This document shows positions 10,379 through 18,166 of a stretch of DNA of 64,000 bases, in pieces; the first letter of the stretch is position 1; each line of letters starts with the position of its first letter. The notes below the pieces were generated by a model, which was not told the origin of the DNA, ran no database searches, and saw nothing but the letters and a program-made list of their open reading frames with translations. Position numbers and translations under genes: made by a program. This DNA is from Burkholderia cenocepacia (lineage in GTDB: Bacteria > Pseudomonadota > Gammaproteobacteria > Burkholderiales > Burkholderiaceae). Location of the stretch: assembly GCF_900446215.1 (NCBI RefSeq), contig NZ_UAQZ01000017.1, forward strand, positions 62,001-126,000, read 5' to 3'.

Positions 10379-10590
10379 CCCGTCTCCTTGTTCGGTGCCC
10401 GCGCGGTTCGAAGGCCGCGTCGATGCCACGTTACCGCCGCGCGCTGCGTCGGCCATCACCCGTTCGGATGAAACCGGCGCTTCGTCGAAGCAGCGCGGCG
10501 CGCATGCGCACGCGGCTTTCGTCCGAACAGACGATGTGATGCAGGCGGCCTCGTCCCTACCATCGAACGACACCACCACGAGACACGCCG

Positions 10591-11103
10591 ATGGACGACA
10601 CGACCCGCATGCTCCACGAATACGAGCAGATCCGTCAGTTGAAGTACCGGTATTTCCGCGCGGTCGACACGCACGACTGGACGCTGCTCGCGGCGTGCCT
10701 GACCGAGGATTGCGAGGCGCGGCTGTATGGCGGCCGGTATGCGTACGACGGCCGTGACGCCTTCGTGTCGAGCCTGCGCGAACTGATCGGCAAGCCGACC
10801 TTCCTGACGATGCATCACGGCCATCACCCGGAGCTCACGCTGGTGTCGGCCGAGCACGCATGCGGCATCTGGTTTCTCGAGGATCACGCGATCAATCTCG
10901 ACGACGACTACCTGCTGCACGGCACCGCGTTCTACGACGACCAGTACGTGAAGCGCGACGGCGTATGGCGCATTCATGCGACGCGCCACGAGCGGTTGTT
11001 CGAAACCGTCACGTCGCCGATTCCACCGTCGTTCACGCTGACCGCGAACCGCTTCGCCCCCGGTGCGCATCGAGCGGCCGGATCGACCGAAACCGCTTCC
11101 TGA
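10591..11103 (+). CDS. SnoaL-like / NTF2-fold protein
   Basis: The 170-residue product shares its plan with the divergent neighbour: an N-terminal helix (YEQIRQLKYRYFRAVD), LTEDCEARLYGGRYAYDG, MHHGHHPELTLVS, and FYDDQYVKRDGVWRIHATRHER at the last strands. The three histidines in MHHGHH, and the matching MHHG in the neighbour, could be active-site residues. A dehydratase or isomerase function is inferred from fold only. The gene is followed 52 bases later by an EthD-like gene, probably in one transcript. Confidence 0.78.
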   Translation: MDDTTRMLHEYEQIRQLKYRYFRAVDTHDWTLLAACLTEDCEARLYGGRYAYDGRDAFVSSLRELIGKPTFLTMHHGHHPELTLVSAEHACGIWFLEDHAINLDDDYLLHGTAFYDDQYVKRDGVWRIHATRHERLFETVTSPIPPSFTLTANRFAPGAHRAAGSTETAS

Positions 11104-11155
11104 ACCGCGGCGGCCGCGCCGCCGCTCCCGTCATTCCCTTCCCGGAGCCGGAACC

Positions 11156-11872
11156 ATGGAGAAAGTCATTTACGTGTTGTGGCGCGATGCACAGGTCGCG
11201 CCCGATCAGTGGAGCCGCGGCGTACGCGCGCAGCTCGCCGACCGGCTGCTGTCGCTCGGCGCGCACGGCGTGCAGGTGAACGTCGCCGATGCCGACGTCG
11301 CGCCCGCCGCCGGCCTGAAGCAGACCAACACGCAGCCGGGCATCGACGGGATCGTCGCGGTATGGGTCGACAGCGCGAACGCAATGTTCCGCCAGCCGTT
11401 CGACGACGCGGTGCGCGCCGTGGTCCCGCACATGGCCGCGTATCTCGTCACCGAGTCGCAGCCGATTCCGAACACGCGCTTCCCCGCGCGGCCCGGCGAG
11501 CGTACGACCGGTTTCTCGCAGCTCGCATTCCTGAAGCGCCCGCCGCGCCTCACGCACGAAGCGTGGCTCGACGTGTGGCACGGCCATCACACGCGTGTCG
11601 CGATCGATACGCAGGACAATTTCCTGTACGTGCAGAACGTCGTCGTACGTGCGCTCACGCATGCGGCGCCCGGCTACGACGCGATCGTCGAGGAATGCTT
11701 CCCGGCCGCCGCGATGACCGATCCGCACGCGTTTTTCGATGCGGTCGGCGACGAGGAGAAGTTCCAGCGCAACGTGGCCGAGATGATGGACAGTTGCGGG
11801 CGCTTCATCGATTTCGACAAGATCGACGTGGTGCCGACGAGCCAGTACGTCGTGAAGGCCGTGCGCGGGTGA
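11156..11872 (+). CDS. EthD-like dimeric alpha/beta-barrel protein
   Basis: The 238-residue protein carries FLKRPPRLTHEAWLDVWHGH around 125-145, the EthD / ferredoxin-like pattern in which a conserved W..H pair follows LTHEEF-type helices. An N-terminal half of similar topology (VIYVLWRDAQVAPDQW) suggests a fused pair of ferredoxin-like domains. EthD-family members assist or catalyse small reactions in degradation and polyketide pathways. It directly follows a SnoaL-like gene, so the two probably act in the same, presumably steroid, side-branch. No catalytic residues can be assigned. Confidence 0.65.
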   Translation: MEKVIYVLWRDAQVAPDQWSRGVRAQLADRLLSLGAHGVQVNVADADVAPAAGLKQTNTQPGIDGIVAVWVDSANAMFRQPFDDAVRAVVPHMAAYLVTESQPIPNTRFPARPGERTTGFSQLAFLKRPPRLTHEAWLDVWHGHHTRVAIDTQDNFLYVQNVVVRALTHAAPGYDAIVEECFPAAAMTDPHAFFDAVGDEEKFQRNVAEMMDSCGRFIDFDKIDVVPTSQYVVKAVRG

Positions 11873-11890
11873 CGTGCCAGGCTCGGGCAG

Positions 11891-11925
11891 ACAAAAAAAA
11901 GCCAGCCCCGCGGGGCTGGCTTCGT
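11891..11925 (-). terminator. Intrinsic terminator of aceA
   Basis: AGCCAGCCCCGCGGGGCTGGCT is a self-complementary GC-rich stem. Read on the minus strand it is followed by a run of eight T. It lies about 20 bases after the aceA stop and also separates the convergent EthD-like gene. Confidence 0.9.
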
Positions 11926-11944
11926 GCTTCGGGTCGGACGACGA

Positions 11945-13528
11945 TCAGAACTGGTTCATCGTGTTGTCCTTGCCCGCGGCCTTCAGCGCCGCTTCGCCGC
12001 TGAAGTATTCCTTGTGATCGTCACCGATGTCCGAACCGGACATGTTCTGGTGCTTCACGCAGGCGATGCCCTGACGGATTTCCTTGCGCTGCACGCCGGC
12101 CACGTAGCCGAGCATGCCCTGGTCGCCGAAGTATTCCTTGGCCAGGTTGTCGGTCGACAGCGCGGCCGTGTGGTACGTCGGCAGCGTGATCAGGTGATGG
12201 AAGATGCCTGCTTCACGCGATGCATCGGCCTGGAACGTACGGATCTTCTCGTCGGCCAGTTGCGCCAGTTCGGTCTCGTCGTATTCCACGCTCATCAGCT
12301 GCGCGCGGTCGTAAGCCGACACGTCCTTGCCCGCTGCCTTCATCGCGTCGTACGCCTGCTGACGGAAGTTCAGCGTCCAGTTGAACGACGGGCTGTTGTT
12401 GTACACCAGCTTCGCGTTCGGGATCACCTTGCGGATCTCGCTGACCATGCCGCCGATCTGTGCGATATGCGGTTTTTCGGTTTCGATCCACAGCAGGTCG
12501 GCGCCGTTCTGCAGCGACGTGATGCAGTCGAGCACGCAACGCGCTTCGCCCGTGCCGGCGCGGAACTGGAACAGGTTGCTCGGCAGGCGCTTCGGACGCA
12601 GCAGCTTGCCGTCGCGCTTGATGACGACGTCACCGTTGCCCAGCTGGTCGGCCGACAGTTCCTCGCAATCGAGGAACGAGTTGTATTGATCGCCCAGGTC
12701 GCCCGGCTGGTTCGTCACGGCGATCTGCTTGGTCAGGCCGGCGCCCAGCGAATCGGTACGCGCGACGATGATGCCGTCGTCCACGCCCAGCTCCAGGAAT
12801 GCGTAGCGGATCGCGCGGATCTTCGCGAGGAAGTCCTCGTGCGGCACCGTGACCTTGCCGTCCTGGTGGCCGCACTGCTTCTCGTCCGACACCTGGTTTT
12901 CGATCTGGATGCAGCACGCGCCCGCTTCGATGAACTGCTTGGCCAGCAGGTAGGTCGCTTCCGCGTTGCCGAAGCCGGCGTCGATGTCGGCGATGATCGG
13001 CACGACGTGCGTGACGTGGTTGTCGATCTTTTGCTGGATCGCGGCCTTGGCGGCAGCGTCCTTCGCGGCATCCAGCTCGCGGAACAGGCCACCCAGCTCA
13101 CGGGCGTCGGCCTGGCGCAGGAACGTGTACAGCTCGCGGATCAGCGCGCTGACCGAAGTCTTTTCGTGCATCGACTGGTCCGGCAGCGGGCCGAACTCCG
13201 AGCGCAGCGCGGCGACCATCCAGCCCGACAGATACAGGTAGCGGCGTTCGGTGCTGTTGAAGTGCTTCTTGATGGAGATCATCTTCTGCTGGCCGATGAA
13301 ACCGTGCCAGCAACCCAGCGACTGCGTGTACTTGGACGGATCGGCATCGTACGCGGCCATGTCGGCGCGCATGATCTTCGCCGTGTACTTCGCGATGTCC
13401 AGGCCGGTCTTGAACTTGTTCTGGGCACGCATGCGGGCGGCATATTCGGGGCTGATGGCATTCCACGCGCTGCCGTGGTTTTCCTTCAAACCAGCCACTG
13501 CCTTGATGTCGTCTTGATATTGGGACAT
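11945..13528 (-). CDS. aceA: Isocitrate lyase
   Basis: The 527-residue protein belongs to the longer isocitrate lyase class. EKQCGHQ at 216-222 is the family signature loop with catalytic C219, in the variant seen in this subgroup (KKCGH elsewhere). DIDAGFGN binds the metal. VYNNSPSFNWTLNF, the substrate-carboxylate loop, is also present. It splits isocitrate into glyoxylate and succinate in the cytoplasm, the first step of the glyoxylate shunt for growth on acetyl-CoA sources. The ATG at 13528 is preceded by GGAGAT. An AT-rich palindrome upstream suggests control by a dimeric repressor, and a strong terminator closes the transcript. Confidence 0.97.
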   Translation of the reverse strand: MSQYQDDIKAVAGLKENHGSAWNAISPEYAARMRAQNKFKTGLDIAKYTAKIMRADMAAYDADPSKYTQSLGCWHGFIGQQKMISIKKHFNSTERRYLYLSGWMVAALRSEFGPLPDQSMHEKTSVSALIRELYTFLRQADARELGGLFRELDAAKDAAAKAAIQQKIDNHVTHVVPIIADIDAGFGNAEATYLLAKQFIEAGACCIQIENQVSDEKQCGHQDGKVTVPHEDFLAKIRAIRYAFLELGVDDGIIVARTDSLGAGLTKQIAVTNQPGDLGDQYNSFLDCEELSADQLGNGDVVIKRDGKLLRPKRLPSNLFQFRAGTGEARCVLDCITSLQNGADLLWIETEKPHIAQIGGMVSEIRKVIPNAKLVYNNSPSFNWTLNFRQQAYDAMKAAGKDVSAYDRAQLMSVEYDETELAQLADEKIRTFQADASREAGIFHHLITLPTYHTAALSTDNLAKEYFGDQGMLGYVAGVQRKEIRQGIACVKHQNMSGSDIGDDHKEYFSGEAALKAAGKDNTMNQF

Positions 13529-13643
13529 GTCTATCTCCTGGGAACGAAGCGCATTTGAGTAAAGGGTTCAGCGTGCCCGCCGCGTGTGACGAAGCGAACT
13601 GCATGGACTCAATAGTAATCCTGTCCAGCGAAATTTCGGTCAA

Positions 13644-13657
13644 GTCTTATATAAGAC
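13644..13657. promoter_or_regulatory. 14-bp perfect palindrome at the aceA promoter
   Basis: GTCTTATATAAGAC is perfectly self-complementary. On the minus strand TTGAAA (complement of 13681-13686) and the AT-rich TATATCTTAT can serve as -35 and -10, which places the palindrome over the expected transcript start. GntR-family regulators of central carbon genes recognise similar ATAAGAC-type sites, but which protein binds here is not shown. Confidence 0.65.
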
Positions 13658-13846
13658 ATAAGATATAAATTTCTGTTGTTTTTCAATGAGATAGCCAGGC
13701 GTTTTTGCGATGCAAAACACGGTTTCAAGCGGCGGTAAAACGCGGCGACAGGAATCCGGCGCGTATCCCGCAATATGAAATTCCCTTTCGGCTGCTGAAG
13801 AACGACATGCCTGGGCCGCGGTCGGGCAACGACGAGCGCGCCCCCT

Positions 13847-13876
13847 TTGTCACAGCCATGACAAAACGTCTATACT
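13847..13876 (+). promoter_or_regulatory. Sigma-70 type promoter with operator-like palindrome
   Basis: TTGTCA (13847-13852) and TATACT (13871-13876) are spaced 18 bases apart. The -35 lies inside TTTGTCA-CAGCCA-TGACAAA (13846-13865), a perfect 7-bp inverted repeat. This could be the autoregulatory site of the DauR-like protein encoded two genes downstream. Confidence 0.6.
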
Positions 13877-13933
13877 TGGACAATTCTTTGATCCGCGCGC
13901 ATCGGCGCGCCGGCCTGCCTGCTCCGGAGCAAC

Positions 13934-14455
13934 ATGAACGACTCGCCCGTTTTCGACACGCTGTGCGAACTGCTGAATACCGCCGGCGCGCGTTTCCGCG
14001 TGCTCGAGCATCCGGCGGAAGGCAAATCCGACGCGATCGCCGCGCTGCGCGGCACCCGTCCCGAACAGGGCGCGAAGGCGATGCTCTGCACGTTCAAGGA
14101 TGGCGGCGACGCCACCGCGCTCGCGGTGATTCCCGGCCACCTGAAGATCGACTTCCGCAAGGTCGCCGATGCACTCGGCCGGCGCAAGGCGACGCTCGCG
14201 TCGCCCGACGTCGCGGCCGCCGTCACGCGCTGCGTGATGGGCGCCGTGCCGCCGTTCGCATTCGATTCGAACGTGACGCTCGTCGTCGATCCCGCACTGG
14301 TCGAACACAATGACGAGATCGCGTTCAACGCGGGCCGGCTCGACCGCTCGGTCGTGCTCGACGCGGCCGACTACGTCCGGATCGCGCGCCCGCTGCTGGC
14401 CGACATCACGCGATCGGAAACGACGGACACCCCGGCTCCCCAGGACCACGCATGA
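13934..14455 (+). CDS. YbaK/ProX-type aminoacyl-tRNA deacylase-like protein
   Basis: The 173-residue protein has FRVLEHPAEGKSDAIAALRG near the N-terminus and then GAKAMLCTF, FRKVADALGRRKATLASPD and GAVPPFAF. These are landmarks of the YbaK/EbsC editing domain that hydrolyses mischarged tRNAs or related aminoacyl compounds. GAKAML contains the invariant lysine of the family. Its stop overlaps the start of the regulator gene by four bases (ATGA), so both are translated together. A link to the serine/threonine dehydratase two genes on could be clearance of aminoacyl-tRNA bearing an analogue of its substrate, which is speculation. Confidence 0.82.
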   Translation: MNDSPVFDTLCELLNTAGARFRVLEHPAEGKSDAIAALRGTRPEQGAKAMLCTFKDGGDATALAVIPGHLKIDFRKVADALGRRKATLASPDVAAAVTRCVMGAVPPFAFDSNVTLVVDPALVEHNDEIAFNAGRLDRSVVLDAADYVRIARPLLADITRSETTDTPAPQDHA

Positions 14456-15090
14456 GCACGAACGACACACCACGGCCGTCGGAACAGGCCTCGCTGATCG
14501 AGCAGGTGCAGCGCATCGCCGAAGGGCTCGGCGCGATGTTCGCGCCGTTCACCGAGGTCGTCGTGCACGACCTGCGCACGCCGGAACACGCGATCCTCGC
14601 GATCCACAACAACCTGTCCGGACGCGCGGTCGGCGATCCCGCGACCGAGCTCGGCCTCGCCCGCATCGCCGACGACGATTTCCCGCAGGTGCTCGCGAAC
14701 TACCCGAACCGCTTCGCCGACGGCCGCACCGCGAAAAGCACGTCGATCGGCATCAAGGATTCGACCGGACGCTACGTCGCCGCGCTGTGCCTGAATGCCG
14801 ACGTCACGCTGTTCCGCGGCTTCCAGGGCATGCTGAACCAGTTCTGCCGCACGGACGGCGAGACCGTCGTCGAAACGCTCGACCCGGCCGGCGCGGACGC
14901 GATCCGGCAACGCATCGACGCGTTCGCGACGCGCCTCGCGACGACGCCGCGCGAGCTGAAGACCGACCAGCGCCGCGAGCTGATGCAGATGCTGAAGGCC
15001 GACGGCTTCCTCGAAGTGCGCCGCGCGATGGAAATCGTGTCGCAGCATCTCGGCGTCTCGCGCGCCACCGTCTACAACGATGCGAAGTGA
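14452..15090 (+). CDS. YheO/DauR-like transcriptional regulator (PAS-like plus HTH)
   Basis: The 212-residue protein has an N-terminal PAS_6/YheO domain (FAPFTEVVVHDLRTPEHAIL, HNNLSGRAVGDPATEL) and a C-terminal helix-turn-helix (VRRAMEIVSQHLGVSRATVY). That architecture defines the DauR family, whose founding member represses D-arginine catabolism. It overlaps the upstream deacylase gene and precedes a pyridoxal-phosphate dehydratase, which it probably controls. The palindrome in the operon promoter is its most likely target. Confidence 0.85.
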   Translation: MSTNDTPRPSEQASLIEQVQRIAEGLGAMFAPFTEVVVHDLRTPEHAILAIHNNLSGRAVGDPATELGLARIADDDFPQVLANYPNRFADGRTAKSTSIGIKDSTGRYVAALCLNADVTLFRGFQGMLNQFCRTDGETVVETLDPAGADAIRQRIDAFATRLATTPRELKTDQRRELMQMLKADGFLEVRRAMEIVSQHLGVSRATVYNDAK

Positions 15091-15155
15091 CGCCGCGCGC
15101 CCTGCCGTCCCGTTTCGAATTTCCCGTTGACTGACCTTTTCGATCTCTAGCGACC

Positions 15156-16130
15156 ATGAACTCTCCGACTCTCCCCACGTACGACGACGTTGCCGCCGCC
15201 GCGGCCCGGCTCGAAGGCCATGCGCACCGCACGCCGGTGATGACGTCGCGGACGATCGACGACGCGCTCGGCGCGCAGGTGTTCTTCAAGTGCGAGAACC
15301 TGCAGCGCATGGGCGCCTTCAAGTTCCGCGGCGCGTTCAATGCACTGTCGCGCTTCAGCGCGGAACAGCGCCGGCACGGCGTCGTCGCGTTCTCGTCGGG
15401 CAACCATGCGCAGGCGATCGCGCTTTCGGCGCGCATCCTCGGCATTCCGGCGACGATCGTGATGCCGCAGGACGCACCGGCCGCGAAGATGGCCGCGACG
15501 CGCGGCTACGGCGGCAACGTCGTGACCTACGACCGCTATACCGAGGATCGCGAGCAGATCGGGCGCGAACTCGCGGAGAAGCACGGGCTCACGCTGGTTC
15601 CGCCCTACGATCACCCGGACGTGATCGCCGGCCAGGGCACCGCGGCCAAGGAACTGTTCGACGAAGTCGGCCCGCTCGACGCGGTATTCACGCCGCTCGG
15701 CGGCGGCGGCCTGCTGTCGGGCACCGCGCTCGCCACACGGGCGCTGTCGCCGCACGCGAAGCTGTACGGCGTCGAGCCCGAAGCCGGCAACGACGCCCAG
15801 CAATCGTTCCGGTCCGGCACGATCGTGCACATCGACACGCCGCGCACGATCGCCGATGGCGCGCAGACGCAGCACCTGGGCAACCTGACGTTCCCGATCC
15901 TCCGCCGCGACGTCGACGACATCCTGACCGCGACGGACGCGGAACTGGTCGACTGCATGCGCTTCTTCGCCACGCGCATGAAGCTCGTCGTCGAGCCGAC
16001 CGGCTGCCTGTCGTTCGCCGCCGTGCGACGGATGAAGGATGCGCTGCAGGGCAAGCGCGTCGGCGTGGTGATCAGCGGCGGCAACGTCGATCTCGAGAAC
16101 TTCTGCGCGCTGGTGTCGGCACCGGCCTGA
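15156..16130 (+). CDS. PLP-dependent serine/threonine (or 3-hydroxyaspartate) dehydratase
   Basis: The 324-residue enzyme is a fold-type II PLP protein with MGAFKFRGAFNAL (lysine that forms the Schiff base), SSGNHAQAIAL, and PLGGGGLLSGTAL (phosphate-binding glycine loop). It lacks the C-terminal ACT regulatory domains of biosynthetic IlvA, so it is catabolic in type, like serine racemase and threo-3-hydroxyaspartate dehydratase. It would remove ammonia from a hydroxy amino acid to give a 2-oxo acid in the cytoplasm. The associated DauR-like regulator points to an amino acid catabolic operon. A stem-loop follows the stop. Confidence 0.88.
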   Translation: MNSPTLPTYDDVAAAAARLEGHAHRTPVMTSRTIDDALGAQVFFKCENLQRMGAFKFRGAFNALSRFSAEQRRHGVVAFSSGNHAQAIALSARILGIPATIVMPQDAPAAKMAATRGYGGNVVTYDRYTEDREQIGRELAEKHGLTLVPPYDHPDVIAGQGTAAKELFDEVGPLDAVFTPLGGGGLLSGTALATRALSPHAKLYGVEPEAGNDAQQSFRSGTIVHIDTPRTIADGAQTQHLGNLTFPILRRDVDDILTATDAELVDCMRFFATRMKLVVEPTGCLSFAAVRRMKDALQGKRVGVVISGGNVDLENFCALVSAPA

Positions 16131-16137
16131 CCGTCGC

Positions 16138-16167
16138 GGCGCGCATGAAGATCCTGTCATGCGCGCG
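16138..16167 (+). terminator. Stem-loop after the dehydratase gene
   Basis: GGCGCGCATGA pairs perfectly with TCATGCGCGCC across an 8-base loop, starting 8 bases after the stop codon. No T-run follows, so it may act with Rho or protect the 3' end. Confidence 0.45.
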
Positions 16168-16247
16168 CCGCCGACCCTTCACGTCGCGTTAAGTTTCGCG
16201 CCCTAGACTGATTACGTCGTCGTGAAGTCAGTCGTGAAGGAGTCACC

Positions 16248-16496
16248 ATGAATACGCACGCGATCGTCGCCGCCGCCCTGGCGGCCGCTTCCCTGTCGGC
16301 GTTCGCTCAACCGGGCGTGACGTCATCCGGTTTTCCCGCCGCATCGCCGGCCCCCGCAGTCGCGCAAGCGACGCACCGTTCGCCCGCCGCGTTGCCGCCC
16401 GTCGGCTTCGTGTTCGCGAAGATCGATCAGAACAATACGCCGCCCGATCGCGGCGGCGACCCGGGCGGCCGCACGCACGCCGGCACGCATATGTAA
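16248..16496 (+). CDS. Small exported proline-rich protein (82 aa)
   Basis: A clear signal peptide (MNTHAIVAAALAAASLSAFA, cleavage before QPG) is followed by about 62 residues rich in proline and alanine, including VGFVFAKIDQNNTPP and RGGDPGGRTH. AAGGAG sits 6 bases before the ATG. There are no cysteines and no known domain. The gene stands alone between the dehydratase and a convergent SDR gene. It is probably a periplasmic or secreted hypothetical protein. Confidence 0.65.
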   Translation: MNTHAIVAAALAAASLSAFAQPGVTSSGFPAASPAPAVAQATHRSPAALPPVGFVFAKIDQNNTPPDRGGDPGGRTHAGTHM

Positions 16497-16519
16497 CGAC
16501 ACGCGCCGGCCGCCGGCAT

Positions 16520-17344
16520 TCAGAACGACGGCAGCGACGGATCGCGGGCGGCGAGGATGTCGTCGGTACGCCGCTGCAGCGCGCCGTCGAGCGTCTCCGG
16601 TTGCGGAATCAGCCAGTAGCGCCCGGCGCGAATACCGTCGAATACCCGCTCGGCGAACGCGTCGGGCGTGAGCCCGTGCGCGTTCAGCATCGTGCGCATC
16701 GTGTCGACGAAACCGCGCACCTCGGGCCGGTCGTGCGCGGCGCCGAACGGATCGTTGAAGATGCCCGACAGCACGGGCCCCGGCGCGAGCAGCGACACGC
16801 CGACCGGTGCGCCGAGCATCTTCAGTTCGCCGTACAGCGATTCCGTCAGCGCGACCACCGCGAATTTCGTCGCCGAATACGGCGACATCAGCGGGCTCGG
16901 CAGGAAGCCGCCGACCGATGCGGTGTTCACGACCCGCGCCGGTGCGTTGCGTTCGAGCATGCGCGGCACGAAGCTGCGAATCCCGTTCAGCACGCCGTGC
17001 ACGTTGATCGCGAAGCTGCGCTCGAAGCGCTCCGGCGTGATTTCCCAACTGAAGCCGGTCGCCATCACGCCCGCGTTGTTGAACAGCAGGTCGACGCCGC
17101 CGAAGCGCCGCCATGCGGCTTCGGCCAGCGCGTCGACGGCTTCCGGCCGGCTGACGTCGGTCGGCACGCACAGCACGTCGGTGTCGAGCGTCGCGGCGAA
17201 CGCGTCGAGTTTCGCCGGATCGAGATCGGCCAGTACGACACGCATGCCGAGCGCGGCCGCGTGGCGCGCCAGCCCGCTACCGATGCCGCTGGCCGCGCCG
17301 GTAATCACGGCGGTGCCGCCGTCGAAGCGAATCGAATCGGTCAT
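16520..17344 (-). CDS. Short-chain dehydrogenase/reductase
   Basis: The 274-residue protein has TAVITGAASGIGSGLA, VLADLD (NAD-type acidic residue), DLLFNNAG, the catalytic serine in NTASVGG and YSATK. The long C-terminal substrate region (LLAPGPVLSGIFNDP, then YWLIPQPETL) resembles SDRs acting on bulky hydroxy or aldehyde compounds. The start at 17344 follows AGGACG. A 26-codon frame with a better ribosome site ends 5 bases upstream and may influence its translation. It is not near other catabolic genes, so the substrate is unknown. Confidence 0.83.
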   Translation of the reverse strand: MTDSIRFDGGTAVITGAASGIGSGLARHAAALGMRVVLADLDPAKLDAFAATLDTDVLCVPTDVSRPEAVDALAEAAWRRFGGVDLLFNNAGVMATGFSWEITPERFERSFAINVHGVLNGIRSFVPRMLERNAPARVVNTASVGGFLPSPLMSPYSATKFAVVALTESLYGELKMLGAPVGVSLLAPGPVLSGIFNDPFGAAHDRPEVRGFVDTMRTMLNAHGLTPDAFAERVFDGIRAGRYWLIPQPETLDGALQRRTDDILAARDPSLPSF

Positions 17345-17349
17345 GTCGG

Positions 17350-17430
17350 TCAACGTCCTGTCGGGTCGGATGCGCGGCGCTGCGCGAGCGTGCACTGGCC
17401 GGCAAGGAACCGGCCTCGGGTATCGGTCAT
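17350..17430 (-). CDS. Possible 26-aa leader peptide upstream of the SDR gene
   Basis: The frame has an AGGAGACATC-ATG start, the best ribosome site in the region, and its stop lies 5 bases before the SDR start codon. The product (MTDTRGRFLAGQ, then basic residues) has no known relatives. It could couple translation of the SDR, or be a remnant of a former start. Confidence 0.35.
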   Translation of the reverse strand: MTDTRGRFLAGQCTLAQRRASDPTGR

Positions 17431-17733
17431 GATGTCTCCTGTCATCGAGTGCGGGCCGTTCAGCTCGAACCCGCGATATCCACACGGTGCAATACGCGCC
17501 CGGGTTCCGCTTCGCCCGTTTGAACGAGATCGCGCACGCGAGCGGCAGGTTCGAACGGGAAGCTGTCGAGGGAAGCGCGGCCCGCGCAACGCGCCGAGCC
17601 GGTTCCGGCTCGAGGGCACGCGCTCGCCCCGTTTCGTCAGACCAGACGCACGGCCCGCGCGCATGAAACGAAAGGATCCGGAAAGCTGACGCCGGACAAT
17701 GACGTTTTTTCGCATCCGCAGGCAGCCGGACGA

Positions 17734-17762
17734 TTGACGTGCGCGAACGCACGCCATTACCC
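17734..17762 (+). promoter_or_regulatory. Putative promoter of the riboswitch-btuB transcript
   Basis: TTGACG (17734-17739) and TTACCC (17757-17762) are separated by 17 bases and lie just before the riboswitch. The -10 match is weak, so the assignment is tentative. Confidence 0.4.
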
Positions 17763-17771
17763 TTGCGCGCT

Positions 17772-17938
17772 GATGGTTCCCAGGGATGGGATCAAAAGGG
17801 AACGCAGGCGAGGCAACGCCTCGAAGCTGCGGCTGCCCCCGCAACTGTGAGCGGCGAATCCGTGCCACCGCATGCCACTGGGAAACCGGGAAGGCCCGCA
17901 CGGACGACGACCCGCGAGCCAGGAGACCTGCCATCGAC
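17772..17938 (+). promoter_or_regulatory. Cobalamin (adenosylcobalamin-type) riboswitch
   Basis: The conserved cobalamin aptamer elements appear in order: AAAAGGGAACGCAGG, CCCCCGCAACTGTGA, GCCACTGGGAAACCGGGAAGG, and the B12 box GCCAGGAGACCTGCC at 17918-17932. It lies about 230 bases upstream of the receptor start, so the aptamer and expression platform form a long leader. Binding of cobalamin is expected to lower receptor expression. Confidence 0.93.
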
Positions 17939-18166
17939 CCGAGGTCCAGCAGCCGCACCGGGCGGGGTGTCCCGATGCGCCAGGCGCCGCCCCCGGGTGG
18001 TCGCCCGTTGCATGGACGACCCGACCTCAGGATCCACCAGATGTCCATCGTTCCCGAATCCGCTTCCCGGCCGGAAGCGTCGCACCGACACGCCGTCGGC
18101 ATCCGTTGCTTGTCCGCCCTCCGCTCACGATCGCCGTACCCGCTACTCGCTTTGTCCCGCCGTCTC

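Larger units (their letters stand above)
13529..13933. other. Divergent intergenic region between aceA and ybaK-like gene
   Basis: No gene lies in these 405 bases. The part near aceA is strikingly AT-rich for this genome (about 13640-13690) and contains the palindrome and the aceA promoter elements. The part near 13850-13880 contains the promoter of the plus-strand operon. Confidence 0.7.

Noticed and set aside
11924-13558. A 544-codon plus-strand open frame opposite aceA
   Set aside because: The complementary strand is an intact isocitrate lyase with signature residues. The plus frame has no recognisable motif or ribosome site.
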